The position numbers were made by a program, and so were the translations under genes. 64,000 bases of DNA from Paraburkholderia sp. UYCP14C (GTDB lineage: Bacteria > Pseudomonadota > Gammaproteobacteria > Burkholderiales > Burkholderiaceae). Location: contig NZ_SELS01000005.1 of the NCBI RefSeq assembly GCF_004197395.1, forward strand, positions 1 to 64,000, in the 5' to 3' direction. The notes beneath the pieces are model-generated. The model saw only the letters and a list, made by a program, of their open reading frames with translations, was not told the DNA's origin and did not search any database. How positions within the stretch are numbered: the stretch's first letter is position 1; each line of letters begins with the position of its first letter. Positions 52,537 through 60,992 of this stretch are shown here, in pieces.

Positions 52537-55500
52537 TCAGGCGTCCGTAACGGGCGCGCCATAGCGCGGCGCATCCTTCTGCGCGACGTGAATCGTCCCG
52601 CCCGCGAGCGAACGCAGCACCACATAGAACACCGGCGTCAGCATCAGGCCGAACAGCGTGACGCCGAGCATGCCGAAGAACACCGCGATGCCCATCGCGT
52701 GACGCATCTCCGAGCCCGCGCCGCTCGACAGCACCAGCGGCACCACGCCCATGATGAAGGCGATCGACGTCATCAGAATCGGCCGCAGACGCAAGCGGCT
52801 TGCTTCGATGGCCGCCTGCAGCGGACTGCGTCCGTCGTGTTCGAGCTCACGCGCAAACTCGACGATCAGGATCGCGTTCTTCGCCGACAAGCCCACCAGC
52901 ACCATCAAACCGATCTGCGTGAAGATGTTGTTGTCGCCACCGGTGAGCCACACGCCGGTCAGCGCGGACAGCACGCTCATCGGCACGATCAGGATCACCG
53001 CGAGCGGCAGCGTCAGGCTTTCGTACAACGCCGCAAGCACGAGGAACACGAGCAGCACGCTGATCGGGAACACCCACATGCCTGCGTTGCCGGCGAGGAT
53101 CTGCTGGTACGTGAGGTCGGTCCATTCGAGCTTCACGCCGCGCGGCAGCACTTCGGCAGCGACGCGTTCGGCCGCGGCCTGCGCCTGCCCCGACGAAAAA
53201 CCGGGCGCCGGGCCGCCGTTGATGTCGGCCGCCGTGTAGCCGTTGTAGCGCACCACCATCTCCGGCCCGTAGGTCGGCGTCACCGTGACGAGCGACGACA
53301 ACGGCACCATCTCACCCGCCGCATTGCGCGTCTTCAGTTGCAGGATGTCGTCGGCGCGTTGACGGAACGGCGCATCCGCCTGCACGCGCACCTGATACAC
53401 CCGGCCGAAACGGTTGAAGTCGTTCACGTACAGCGAGCCCAGATAGATCTGCATCGTGTCGAACACGTCGGTGACCGGCACACCGAGCTGCTTCGCCTTC
53501 ACCCGATCGAGATCGACGTTCAGTTGCGGCACGTTGATCTGATAGCTGGAGAAGGTCGGTCCGAGCTCGGGCGTTTGCGCCGCCCGCTTCACGAATGCTT
53601 CGGCAGCCTTGTTGAGTTCGGCATAACCGACCGCCCCGTGATCTTCGAGCTGCATCTTGAAGCCGCCGAGCGTGCCGAGCCCGAGCACCGGCGGCGGCGG
53701 GAACACCGCGACGAACGAGTCCTTGATCGAGCCGTACTGCTGGTTCAGCGCACCGGCAATCGCACCGGCCGACAGCGCCTTGCTGCCACGCTCCTTGAAC
53801 GGTTTCAGCGTGACGAACACGATGCCCGCGCTCGAACTATTCGTGAAGCCATTCACCGACAGACCGGGGAACGCCACCGCGCTTTCGACGCCCGGCTGCT
53901 TCAGCGCGATCGCGCTCATATCGCGGATCACCTTCTCCGTGCGATCGAGCGACGCACCGTTCGGCAACTGCGCGAACGCGATCAGATACTCCTTGTCCTG
54001 CGCGGGCACGAAGCCGCCCGGCACGATCCGCGCCATCAATACGGTGGCACCGACGAGGATCGCGTACACCGCGAGCATCGCGCCCTTGCGGCGCAGCACG
54101 CCGGTCACACCGCGGCCGTAGGCTTCCGAACCGCGATGAAACACCTTGTTGAAGCGCTTGAAGAAGCCGCCGAGCACACGATTCATCACACGCGTGAGCC
54201 AGTCTTCCTTCTCGCCGTGGCTGCGCAGCAGGAGCGCAGACAACGCCGGCGATAGCGTCAGCGAATTGAACGCCGAGATCACCGTCGAAATCGCGATGGT
54301 CATCGCGAACTGCTTGTAGAACTGGCCCGTGAGACCCGTCATGAACGCGAGCGGCACGAACACGGCGACGAGCGTCAGCGCAATCGCGATGATCGGCCCA
54401 CTCACTTCGCGCATCGCCTTGTAGGTCGCATCGCGCGCACTGAGCCCGCTTTCGATGTTGCGCTCGACGTTCTCCACCACGACGATCGCGTCGTCGACGA
54501 CGATACCGATCGCGAGCACCATGCCGAACAGCGACAACGCATTAATCGAGAAACCGAACGCCAGCAGCAGCGAGAACGTACCGACGATCGACACCGGCAC
54601 CGCGATCAACGGAATGATCGACGCGCGCCAGGTCTGCAGGAACACGATCACGACGATCACGACCAGCGCGATCGCTTCGAGCAGCGTATGAATCACCGCC
54701 TCGATGCTCGAACGCACGAACTGCGTCGGATCGTAGACGATCCGGTATTCGACGCCGGCCGGCATGTCTACGGCGAGTTCCCTCATCGCCGCGCGTACCT
54801 GCTCGGAAATCGCGAGCGAGTTCGCACCCGGCGCCTGGTTGATCGCGAGCGCAACCGCGGGCTTGTTGTCGAGCAGCGAACGCAGCCCGTATTCCGACGC
54901 CGCGAGTTCGATCCGGGCGATATCGCGCAGATAGGTCACGCCGCCGTCGGGCGCCGTCTTCACGATGATGTCGCCGAATTCGCTCTCGGTCCTCAACCGG
55001 CCGCGCGCATTCACCGACAACTGCAACTGCGTGCCCGGCACCGACGGCGACGCACCGATCACACCGGCCGCGACCTGGATATTCTGCTCGCGAATCGCGT
55101 TGACGACTTCAGTCGCGGTGAGGCCGCGTTGCGCGACTTTCTGCGGATCGAGCCAGATACGCATCGCGTAGTCGCCCGAGCCCCACAGCTGAACTTCGCC
55201 GACACCCTGAATCCGCGCGAGCCGATCCTTCACGTTGAGCAGCGCGTAATTGCGCAGATACGTCATGTCGTAGCGATCGTTCGGCGAGATCAGGTGCACG
55301 ACCATCGTCAGCGTCGGCGAACTTTTGATCGTCGTCACGCCGAGCCGCTGCACGTCTTCCGGCAGACGCGGCAGCGCCTGATTGACGCGGTTCTGCACGA
55401 GCTGCGTCGCGAGGTCGGGATTGGTGCCGAGCTTGAACGTGACCGTCAGCGTCAGATTGCCGTCGCTATTCGCCTGCGACTGCATGTACAGCATGTTCTC

Positions 55501-55722
55501 GACGCCGTTGATCTGCTCTTCGAGCGGAGCTGCGACCGCCTCGGCGATCACCTTCGGATTCGCGCCCGGATACTGCGCGTGCACCACCACCGAAGGCGGC
55601 ACGACCTCCGGATACTCGGAGATGGGCAGCTTGAACAGCGAGATGATGCCCCCGAGCAGGATCAATACCGATAGCACGCCTGCAAAAATGGGGCGATCGA
55701 TGAAGAATTTGGATATGTTCAT
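52537..55722 (-). CDS. bpeF: RND multidrug efflux permease (BpeF/CeoB/MexF-like)
   Basis: This 1061-residue inner-membrane transporter of the HAE-1 RND family begins MNISKFFIDRPIFAGVLSVL and has 12 predicted helices with two large periplasmic loops. The proton-relay aspartates are in GIVVDDAIVVVENVER (helix 4, around residue 407). Helix 10 carries the conserved lysine in LSAKNAILIVEFA. The overall sequence is closest in my recognition to MexF/BpeF/CeoB. The pump exports chloramphenicol, trimethoprim and fluoroquinolone-type drugs in relatives. It sits between adaptor and channel genes and would be induced through the divergent LysR gene. Confidence 0.9.
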   Translation of the reverse strand: MNISKFFIDRPIFAGVLSVLILLGGIISLFKLPISEYPEVVPPSVVVHAQYPGANPKVIAEAVAAPLEEQINGVENMLYMQSQANSDGNLTLTVTFKLGTNPDLATQLVQNRVNQALPRLPEDVQRLGVTTIKSSPTLTMVVHLISPNDRYDMTYLRNYALLNVKDRLARIQGVGEVQLWGSGDYAMRIWLDPQKVAQRGLTATEVVNAIREQNIQVAAGVIGASPSVPGTQLQLSVNARGRLRTESEFGDIIVKTAPDGGVTYLRDIARIELAASEYGLRSLLDNKPAVALAINQAPGANSLAISEQVRAAMRELAVDMPAGVEYRIVYDPTQFVRSSIEAVIHTLLEAIALVVIVVIVFLQTWRASIIPLIAVPVSIVGTFSLLLAFGFSINALSLFGMVLAIGIVVDDAIVVVENVERNIESGLSARDATYKAMREVSGPIIAIALTLVAVFVPLAFMTGLTGQFYKQFAMTIAISTVISAFNSLTLSPALSALLLRSHGEKEDWLTRVMNRVLGGFFKRFNKVFHRGSEAYGRGVTGVLRRKGAMLAVYAILVGATVLMARIVPGGFVPAQDKEYLIAFAQLPNGASLDRTEKVIRDMSAIALKQPGVESAVAFPGLSVNGFTNSSSAGIVFVTLKPFKERGSKALSAGAIAGALNQQYGSIKDSFVAVFPPPPVLGLGTLGGFKMQLEDHGAVGYAELNKAAEAFVKRAAQTPELGPTFSSYQINVPQLNVDLDRVKAKQLGVPVTDVFDTMQIYLGSLYVNDFNRFGRVYQVRVQADAPFRQRADDILQLKTRNAAGEMVPLSSLVTVTPTYGPEMVVRYNGYTAADINGGPAPGFSSGQAQAAAERVAAEVLPRGVKLEWTDLTYQQILAGNAGMWVFPISVLLVFLVLAALYESLTLPLAVILIVPMSVLSALTGVWLTGGDNNIFTQIGLMVLVGLSAKNAILIVEFARELEHDGRSPLQAAIEASRLRLRPILMTSIAFIMGVVPLVLSSGAGSEMRHAMGIAVFFGMLGVTLFGLMLTPVFYVVLRSLAGGTIHVAQKDAPRYGAPVTDA

Positions 55723-55783
55723 TGGAAGCTCTTAACTTTGGACCATGCGCGTTGAAGCATGCGCGTTGGAACATGCATGCGGC

Positions 55784-57004
55784 TCACGAATTGCCTTTCG
55801 CGCCGGCGTCCGCTTTGGCACGCGACTGCGCGACCGCTGCGCTGTTCGGATCGTCGTCGGTCGTCATCGGCACCATGTGCGCGCGCACCGCATCGCCGGG
55901 ACGCACACGCTGAACGCCGTTGACGACGATGCGGTCGCCCGGCTTCAAGCCGTCCTTGACGACGCGCAGATTGCCTTGCATCGAACCCGTCGTGATCCCG
56001 CGATAGACGACGTGATTGCCCTGATCGACGACCAGCACGAACTTCTTGTCCTGGTCGGTGCCGACCGCGGCATCGTCGATCAACAGCGCCGGATGCGGCG
56101 CGCTGCCGCCCACCTTGACGCGCGCGTAGAGGCCCGGAATCAGCGCGCCGTCCGCGTTGTCGAACTTCGCGCGCACGCGGATCGTGCCCGACGACGTGTC
56201 GAGCCGGTTGTCGACCGATTCGATCGTGCCGCTGCGCGAGTAGCCGGATTCGTCGGCGAGACCGAGCTCGACCGGCACCTTGCTGCCGTCTTTCGCGCGG
56301 CTCAGGTATTGCAGGTAGGTCTGCTCGTCTGCATCGAACGACGCGTAGATCGGCGACACCGACACGAGCGTTGTCAGCGGCGCCGAGCTGGCGCCGGCCG
56401 ACACCACGTTGCCGACCGTGATCTCCGCGCGCGACACGCGGCCGGCCACCGGCGCGACGATCTTCGTGTAGCCGAGGTTGATGCGCGCGGATTCGAGCGC
56501 GGCTTGCGCGGCCTTCAGGTTCGCACTCGCCTCGCGCGCGGCGTTCTGCTTCTCGTCGTAGTCGCGCTTGGCGATCGCGTTGTCGACGATCAGCCGTTGT
56601 GCGCGTTCCCAGTCGCTTTGCGTGTAACCCGTGCGCGCTTGCGCGGCCGCGAGCTGCGCTTCCGCGCGATCGACTTCGGCCGCATACGGACGCGGATCGA
56701 TCACGAACAGCGTATCGCCCTGCTTCACGAGCGCGCCGTCCTTGAAGTTCACCGACACGATCGTGCCTGGCACCTGCGAACGCACGTCCACTTTCTGGAC
56801 GGCTTCGAGACGGCCCGAATAGGACTGCCAGTCGGTGATCGTCTTCTGCACGACGGTCGCCACATCGACTTCCGGCACGATGGTCGGCGCGGCCGGCGAT
56901 CGCGCATCCACACGGATCGCGCCGAACGTGCCGAGCCCGGCGAGGATGACGACCACTAGCGCGGCAAGCGCCACGCGGCGGCGGGAAAGAGGAAGGATAG
57001 TCAT
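55784..57004 (-). CDS. bpeE: RND efflux periplasmic adaptor (BpeE/CeoA/MexE-like)
   Basis: This 406-residue membrane fusion protein has an N-terminal anchor (about 8-30) without a lipobox. It shows the barrel-sandwich start VQKTITDWQSYSGRLEAVQKV, a helical hairpin (RAEAQLAAAQARTGYTQSDW) and beta-barrel segments AGRVSRAEITVGNVV. These match MexE-type adaptors. The ATG at 57004 is where the signal anchor begins; the frame is open 18 codons upstream. It lies 61 bases before bpeF and 34 bases after llpE on the same strand. Confidence 0.88.
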   Translation of the reverse strand: MTILPLSRRRVALAALVVVILAGLGTFGAIRVDARSPAAPTIVPEVDVATVVQKTITDWQSYSGRLEAVQKVDVRSQVPGTIVSVNFKDGALVKQGDTLFVIDPRPYAAEVDRAEAQLAAAQARTGYTQSDWERAQRLIVDNAIAKRDYDEKQNAAREASANLKAAQAALESARINLGYTKIVAPVAGRVSRAEITVGNVVSAGASSAPLTTLVSVSPIYASFDADEQTYLQYLSRAKDGSKVPVELGLADESGYSRSGTIESVDNRLDTSSGTIRVRAKFDNADGALIPGLYARVKVGGSAPHPALLIDDAAVGTDQDKKFVLVVDQGNHVVYRGITTGSMQGNLRVVKDGLKPGDRIVVNGVQRVRPGDAVRAHMVPMTTDDDPNSAAVAQSRAKADAGAKGNS

Positions 57005-57038
57005 GTGTAGCTCCCGGTATCGTTGCTTGAAGTTCTGT

Positions 57039-57905
57039 TTATCGATGAGCGCGCGCATCGAAGCGCCACTGGAAAAAGCGCACCGCTTCCTGCAAAGCGG
57101 GCGGATGATCGGCGAGCGCAGCGTGCGACACGCTCGGAAAGCGCACCACCTGGGTCTGCACGCCCGCGTCGATCAGATTGCTTGCATACTTTTCGGCCTC
57201 GACGTGCAGCACGTCGTTCTGCGCCGTCGCGATCAGCGTGGCCGGCAAGCCGGCGAGCCGCGACGACTCGAGCGGCGCCGCGTACGGATGCATGCGCTGC
57301 GACGCTTGCGGCAGATACGCCCGATAACACGCGGCGCACTCGCGCGCGGTGATGTCCGAACCGAGACGCTTCTCGTCGCCCAGCCGCGTCAGGCTCGGAT
57401 CGAGCATCGGCCCGAACAGTGCCTGCGCGCTGATCTGCACGTCGCCCCGATCGCGCGCGATAAAGGCCAGACAGTTGGCGAGCTGACCGCCCGCGTCATG
57501 GCCCGCCACGCCGATCTTTCTGCTATTGCCACCAAACGCGCGCGCCCGCGTCTGCACCCACAGTGCCGCGCGATGCGCGTCTTCGGGCGCGGCTGGAAAC
57601 GGAAACCGCGGCGCGAGCGAATAGCCGACCGACACCACGAGCGCCGGTAAGTGTTCTGCGAAATACCGCGCGGCAAAGTCCGCGCATTCGATCGAGCCTT
57701 TCGTAAAACCGCCGCCGTGAAAATAAAGCAGCACCGGCAATGCGGTTTTTTTCGTCAGCCGATACAGGCGCAGCGTAATGGGCTGAGCGTGCCCATCGAT
57801 ACCCACGTCGGTGACTTCGAGTGTCGTGACATTAGCCTCGGCGCCAGTGTCTTCGGCGCAAACGCCGGTGGAAACAGGCGGGAACGGCAATTTGAATGCA
57901 ACCAT
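57039..57905 (-). CDS. llpE: Lipase-like alpha/beta hydrolase of the efflux operon (LlpE), altered nucleophile
   Basis: This 288-residue alpha/beta-hydrolase belongs to the hormone-sensitive-lipase branch, with the oxyanion motif HGGGF at 63-67 (FHGGGFTKGS). In the nucleophile elbow the usual GDSAGG reads GHDAGG at 135-140, so D137 replaces the catalytic serine. The expected aspartate (TAQNDVLH) and histidine (PSVSHAAL) remain. The gene is the first of the efflux operon and divergent from the LysR gene, the same position as llpE in Burkholderia. With an aspartate nucleophile it might hydrolyse another substrate class, or be non-catalytic. The DNA reading at 57495-57512 is unambiguous. Confidence 0.85.
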   Translation of the reverse strand: MVAFKLPFPPVSTGVCAEDTGAEANVTTLEVTDVGIDGHAQPITLRLYRLTKKTALPVLLYFHGGGFTKGSIECADFAARYFAEHLPALVVSVGYSLAPRFPFPAAPEDAHRAALWVQTRARAFGGNSRKIGVAGHDAGGQLANCLAFIARDRGDVQISAQALFGPMLDPSLTRLGDEKRLGSDITARECAACYRAYLPQASQRMHPYAAPLESSRLAGLPATLIATAQNDVLHVEAEKYASNLIDAGVQTQVVRFPSVSHAALADHPPALQEAVRFFQWRFDARAHR

Positions 57906-58081
57906 GTCGAGCCGCGCAAATGCGCATAGAACTTCAATGGTGCGAATTGTGGGTTCGGCAGACTCGCAAATAAATACCTATAATGCGGCAACACAATTCG
58001 GTGCCTTTGAACAATCCCGTTGCGATTGTTTTCGCGGACTCCATTCCCGCCCTGCGCACCTGCCCCTTCTGGAGGTTTGCA
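57906..58081. promoter_or_regulatory. Divergent llpE/bpeT promoter region with LysR-type repeats
   Basis: Two inverted repeats stand out. CGAATTGTG (57943-57951) is complementary to CACAATTCG (57992-58000). AACAATC (58010-58016) is complementary to GATTGTT (58024-58030) across seven bases, fitting the T-N11-A spacing of LysR sites. A TATAAT lies at 57979-57984 between the first pair. These are the likely binding sites and promoters of the efflux locus. Confidence 0.5.
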
Positions 58082-59086
58082 ATGGACCGGCTTCAGGCCA
58101 TGCAAGTGTTCACGCGCGTCGTCGACACCAACAGCTTTACCCGCGCAGCGGAGACGCTCGATCTGCCGCGCGCGTCGGTTACTACGATTATTCAGAACCT
58201 CGAAGCGTTTCTCGGCACGCGGCTGATGCACCGGACCACCCGCCGTCTGTCGCTGACGCCCGATGGCGCCGCGTACTACGAGCGCTGCGTGCGCATCCTC
58301 GCGGACGTCGAAGAGACCGAGGCAAGTTTCCAGAGCGGCAACAAGAAGCCGCACGGCAAGCTGCGCATCGACATGCCGGGCTCGATCGGCCGTCTGCTCG
58401 TGATTCCCGCGCTGTGCGAATTCCACACGCGCTATCCGGACATCGATCTGCAACTTGGCCTGACCGACCGGCCCGTCGATCTGTTGCAGGAAGGCGTCGA
58501 TTGCGTGGTGCGGGTCGGCGCGCTGCAGGATTCGTCGCTGGTCGCGCGCCGCATCGGTCTGTTCGAGGGCGTGACCTGCGCGGCACCCGACTACATCAAG
58601 CGCGCGGGCATGCCCACTTCGCTCGAAGATCTCGACAATCACAAAGCCGTCAATTATTTCTCGAGCCGCACGGGACGCACGATCGATTGGGCGTTCCTCG
58701 TGAACGGCAAAGAAATGGAAGTGAAGATGAAGAGCATCGTGTCGGTCAACGACGCGGATGCCTACGTGACCTGCGGACTCGAAGGCTTCGGCCTGATTCA
58801 GCCGGCGCTCTTCATGGTGCTGCCGCATCTGCGCTCGGGTCAACTCGTCGAAGTACTGCCGGAGTTGAAGCCCTTGCCGATGCCGATTTCGGCAGTCTAT
58901 CCGCACAGTCGTCATCTGTCGCCGAAAGTCCGCGTTTTCGTAGACTGGATTGCGGAGCTATTCGATCGTTGCCCATTGCTGAGCGGACGCGGCAGTCTCG
59001 ACGCCACCTGCTCGAAGCGCACGTTCGAGGAGCTCGAGTCGGCGCCGGCACTCGACACGCCGGTGATGACCGAATGGGTCGCCTGA
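58082..59086 (+). CDS. bpeT: LysR-family regulator of the efflux operon (BpeT/CeoR-like)
   Basis: This 334-residue regulator begins with the LysR winged helix (about 1-60, MDRLQAMQVFTRVVDTNSFTR and LPRASVTTIIQNLE) and an effector domain from about 90 (LRIDMPGSIGRLLVIPALCEF). CTGGAGG precedes the ATG at 58082. The divergent llpE-bpeEF-oprC operon and the arrangement in Burkholderia (bpeT/ceoR) point to an activator of the pump, responsive to salicylate-like or drug inducers in relatives. The C-terminal 30 residues extend past the usual domain end. Confidence 0.86.
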   Translation: MDRLQAMQVFTRVVDTNSFTRAAETLDLPRASVTTIIQNLEAFLGTRLMHRTTRRLSLTPDGAAYYERCVRILADVEETEASFQSGNKKPHGKLRIDMPGSIGRLLVIPALCEFHTRYPDIDLQLGLTDRPVDLLQEGVDCVVRVGALQDSSLVARRIGLFEGVTCAAPDYIKRAGMPTSLEDLDNHKAVNYFSSRTGRTIDWAFLVNGKEMEVKMKSIVSVNDADAYVTCGLEGFGLIQPALFMVLPHLRSGQLVEVLPELKPLPMPISAVYPHSRHLSPKVRVFVDWIAELFDRCPLLSGRGSLDATCSKRTFEELESAPALDTPVMTEWVA

Positions 59087-59297
59087 AGTACGGTAAATGA
59101 AACAGTGAATTCCAGCCGCGGCGCCAATGCCGCGGCAATCGTGCGATTGCACGGCTTTTTGAAGCCCCTGCCCGCGATTGTTCCTGAATCGCGACAATTC
59201 ATTTCGCAAAACCGCGATTTATCCGCACCGCGTTGACGTCTACATTTCACCCTGTCGCAGCGCCACCGCGCTGCCAGCGAATCGACAGGAGTGAATC

Positions 59298-59603
59298 ATG
59301 AAACGCAATCTGTTGGCAGGCCTCGCCCTGTCGCTGCTCGTCAGTGTTCCGGCATTTGCGGAAGGCGGCGGTGGCATTGGCCGCGCGGGAACGTATGACA
59401 CGCAACCGGCGCCCCGCGCGAGCACGAAGACACGCGCCGAGGTCAAGGCCGAACTGGTCGCCGCGTATCGCGACGGCTCGCTACCTTCGCTGAACCGCAC
59501 CTCGTATCCGGACAAAGGCCTGGTCGGCCAGACGCAAGCCGCGCGCATCGCGTTGCAGGAAGGGACGAATGGTGAAGTGACGCGCGTCGCCAAAGCCCAG
59601 TAA
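59298..59603 (+). CDS. DUF4148 periplasmic protein
   Basis: This 101-residue secreted protein has a signal peptide ending near SVPAFA-E (residue 21) and the DUF4148 core STKTRAEVKAELVAAYRDG followed by LPSLNRTSYPD. Such small proteins are abundant in Burkholderiales, and their function is unknown. CAGGAG precedes the ATG. A 24-codon ORF follows 51 bases later and may be on the same transcript. Confidence 0.83.
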   Translation: MKRNLLAGLALSLLVSVPAFAEGGGGIGRAGTYDTQPAPRASTKTRAEVKAELVAAYRDGSLPSLNRTSYPDKGLVGQTQAARIALQEGTNGEVTRVAKAQ

Positions 59604-59654
59604 CTAGTTGGAACCCGGCGCGCTTGAGCGCGCATTTTGATCAAGGAGCACATC

Positions 59655-59729
59655 ATGACCCCATCGGAACTCGATAACTGGGATACCGACACGCCCGTGT
59701 GGACACCGTATCGCCCGGTACAGCATTGA
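59655..59729 (+). CDS. Possible 24-residue small protein
   Basis: An ATG with an excellent ribosome site (AAGGAG, seven bases before it) opens a 24-codon frame starting MTPSELDNWDTDTPVW. It is acidic with three tryptophan/tyrosine-type residues near the end and no hydrophobic segment. It lies between the DUF4148 gene and a strong stem-loop. The ribosome site is the main evidence; there is no known homologue. Confidence 0.4.
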   Translation: MTPSELDNWDTDTPVWTPYRPVQH

Positions 59730-59760
59730 GCGTCAGCTGTCGTTCACAGCACTCGCCGTC

Positions 59761-59794
59761 ATGCGCCCGCGAAGTGGCTTCGCGGGCGCATTTG
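59761..59794 (+). terminator. Strong stem-loop after the DUF4148 gene and small ORF
   Basis: ATGCGCCCGCGAAG (59761-59774) and its exact complement (59778-59791) form a 14-base stem with a three-base loop followed by only three T residues. It probably ends transcription of the DUF4148 unit, less classically than other terminators here. Confidence 0.65.
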
Positions 59795-59910
59795 CATTGA
59801 AGCGGTCGAAAGCGGGTGCGGCCCGTGACGACGCGCTTGCCGTCGTTTCCCTATAATCGAAGGTCCTTCCCTCGCAGAGGGATTGTGCGCTTCACCATAG
59901 GAGCAACACG

Positions 59911-60891
59911 ATGGATTATGTGAAACTCGGCCGCACCGGCCTCGATGTATCGCGTCTCTGTCTCGGCTGTATGAGTTATGGCGTGCCCTCGCGCGGCACG
60001 CATGCCTGGACGCTCGACGACGAAGCCGCGCGCCCTTTCATCAAGCAGGCGCTCGATTACGGCATCAACTTCTTCGACACGGCCAACGTCTATTCGGACG
60101 GCACCAGCGAGGAAATCGTCGGCCGTGCGCTGAAGGACTTTGCGAAGCGCGATGAAATCGTGCTCGCCACCAAGGTCAATAGCCGCATGCATGCGGGGCC
60201 GAACGGCGCGGGGCTGTCGCGCAAGGCGATCATGGCGGAGATCGATCATAGCCTGCGGCGTCTCGGTACCGACTATGTCGACCTGTATCAGATCCATCGC
60301 TGGGACTACGGCACGCCGATCGAGGAAACGATGGAAGCGTTGCACGATGTCGTGAAGGCCGGCAAGGCGCGCTATATCGGCGCGTCGTCGATGTACGCAT
60401 GGCAGTTCGCCAAGGCGCTGCAGGTGGCCGAGCGCCACGGCTGGACGCGCTTCGTGACGATGCAGAACTACGTGAATCTGCTGTATCGCGAGGAAGAGCG
60501 CGAAATGCTGCCCCTGTGCGAAAGCGAAGGCATCGGCGTGATTCCGTGGAGTCCGCTGGCACGCGGACGGTTGACGCGCGACTGGGACACCGAAAGCGCG
60601 CGCTCGGAAACCGATGAATTCGGCCGCACGCTGTACGCTCATACGCAGGAAGCGGACCGGCGTATCGTCGAGCGCGTCAGCGAGATTGCGAAAGAACGCG
60701 GCGTGCCGCGCGCGCAGGTCGCGCTAGCGTGGGTGCTGCAAAAGAAGCCGATTACCGCGCCCATTGTCGGCGCGACCAAGCTGCATCATCTCGACGATGC
60801 GGTCGCCGCGGTGTCGTTGAATCTCAGTGACGAAGAGATTCGCCGGCTCGAAGAACTGTATGTGCCGCACGCGGTGGCGGGGTTCAAATAA
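59911..60891 (+). CDS. Aldo/keto reductase
   Basis: This 326-residue TIM-barrel oxidoreductase has the AKR catalytic tetrad: D56 and Y61 in FFDTANVYSDG, K88 in LATKVN and H129 in LYQIHRWD. The C-terminal NADPH site shows IPWSPLARGRL and GATKLHHLDDAV. Close relatives (YajO-like, AKR13-type) reduce small aldehydes and sugars. CATAGGAGC precedes the ATG. It stands alone, with no clear pathway partner. Confidence 0.87.
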   Translation: MDYVKLGRTGLDVSRLCLGCMSYGVPSRGTHAWTLDDEAARPFIKQALDYGINFFDTANVYSDGTSEEIVGRALKDFAKRDEIVLATKVNSRMHAGPNGAGLSRKAIMAEIDHSLRRLGTDYVDLYQIHRWDYGTPIEETMEALHDVVKAGKARYIGASSMYAWQFAKALQVAERHGWTRFVTMQNYVNLLYREEEREMLPLCESEGIGVIPWSPLARGRLTRDWDTESARSETDEFGRTLYAHTQEADRRIVERVSEIAKERGVPRAQVALAWVLQKKPITAPIVGATKLHHLDDAVAAVSLNLSDEEIRRLEELYVPHAVAGFK

Positions 60892-60992
60892 GCAACGGCA
60901 TGCGTCCTCGCATCCAGTCAGGACAGGCGGAATGACGCGCGATTGCAGCGCACGTCGTTTCGCCCCATCTCTCCTTGTCTCGCCCCCAGCGT

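Noticed and set aside
59132..59157. GCAATC-GTGC-GATTGC hairpin followed by a T-run after the bpeT gene
   Set aside because: The stem is only six bases and five unpaired bases separate it from the T residues, so it was not called a terminator.
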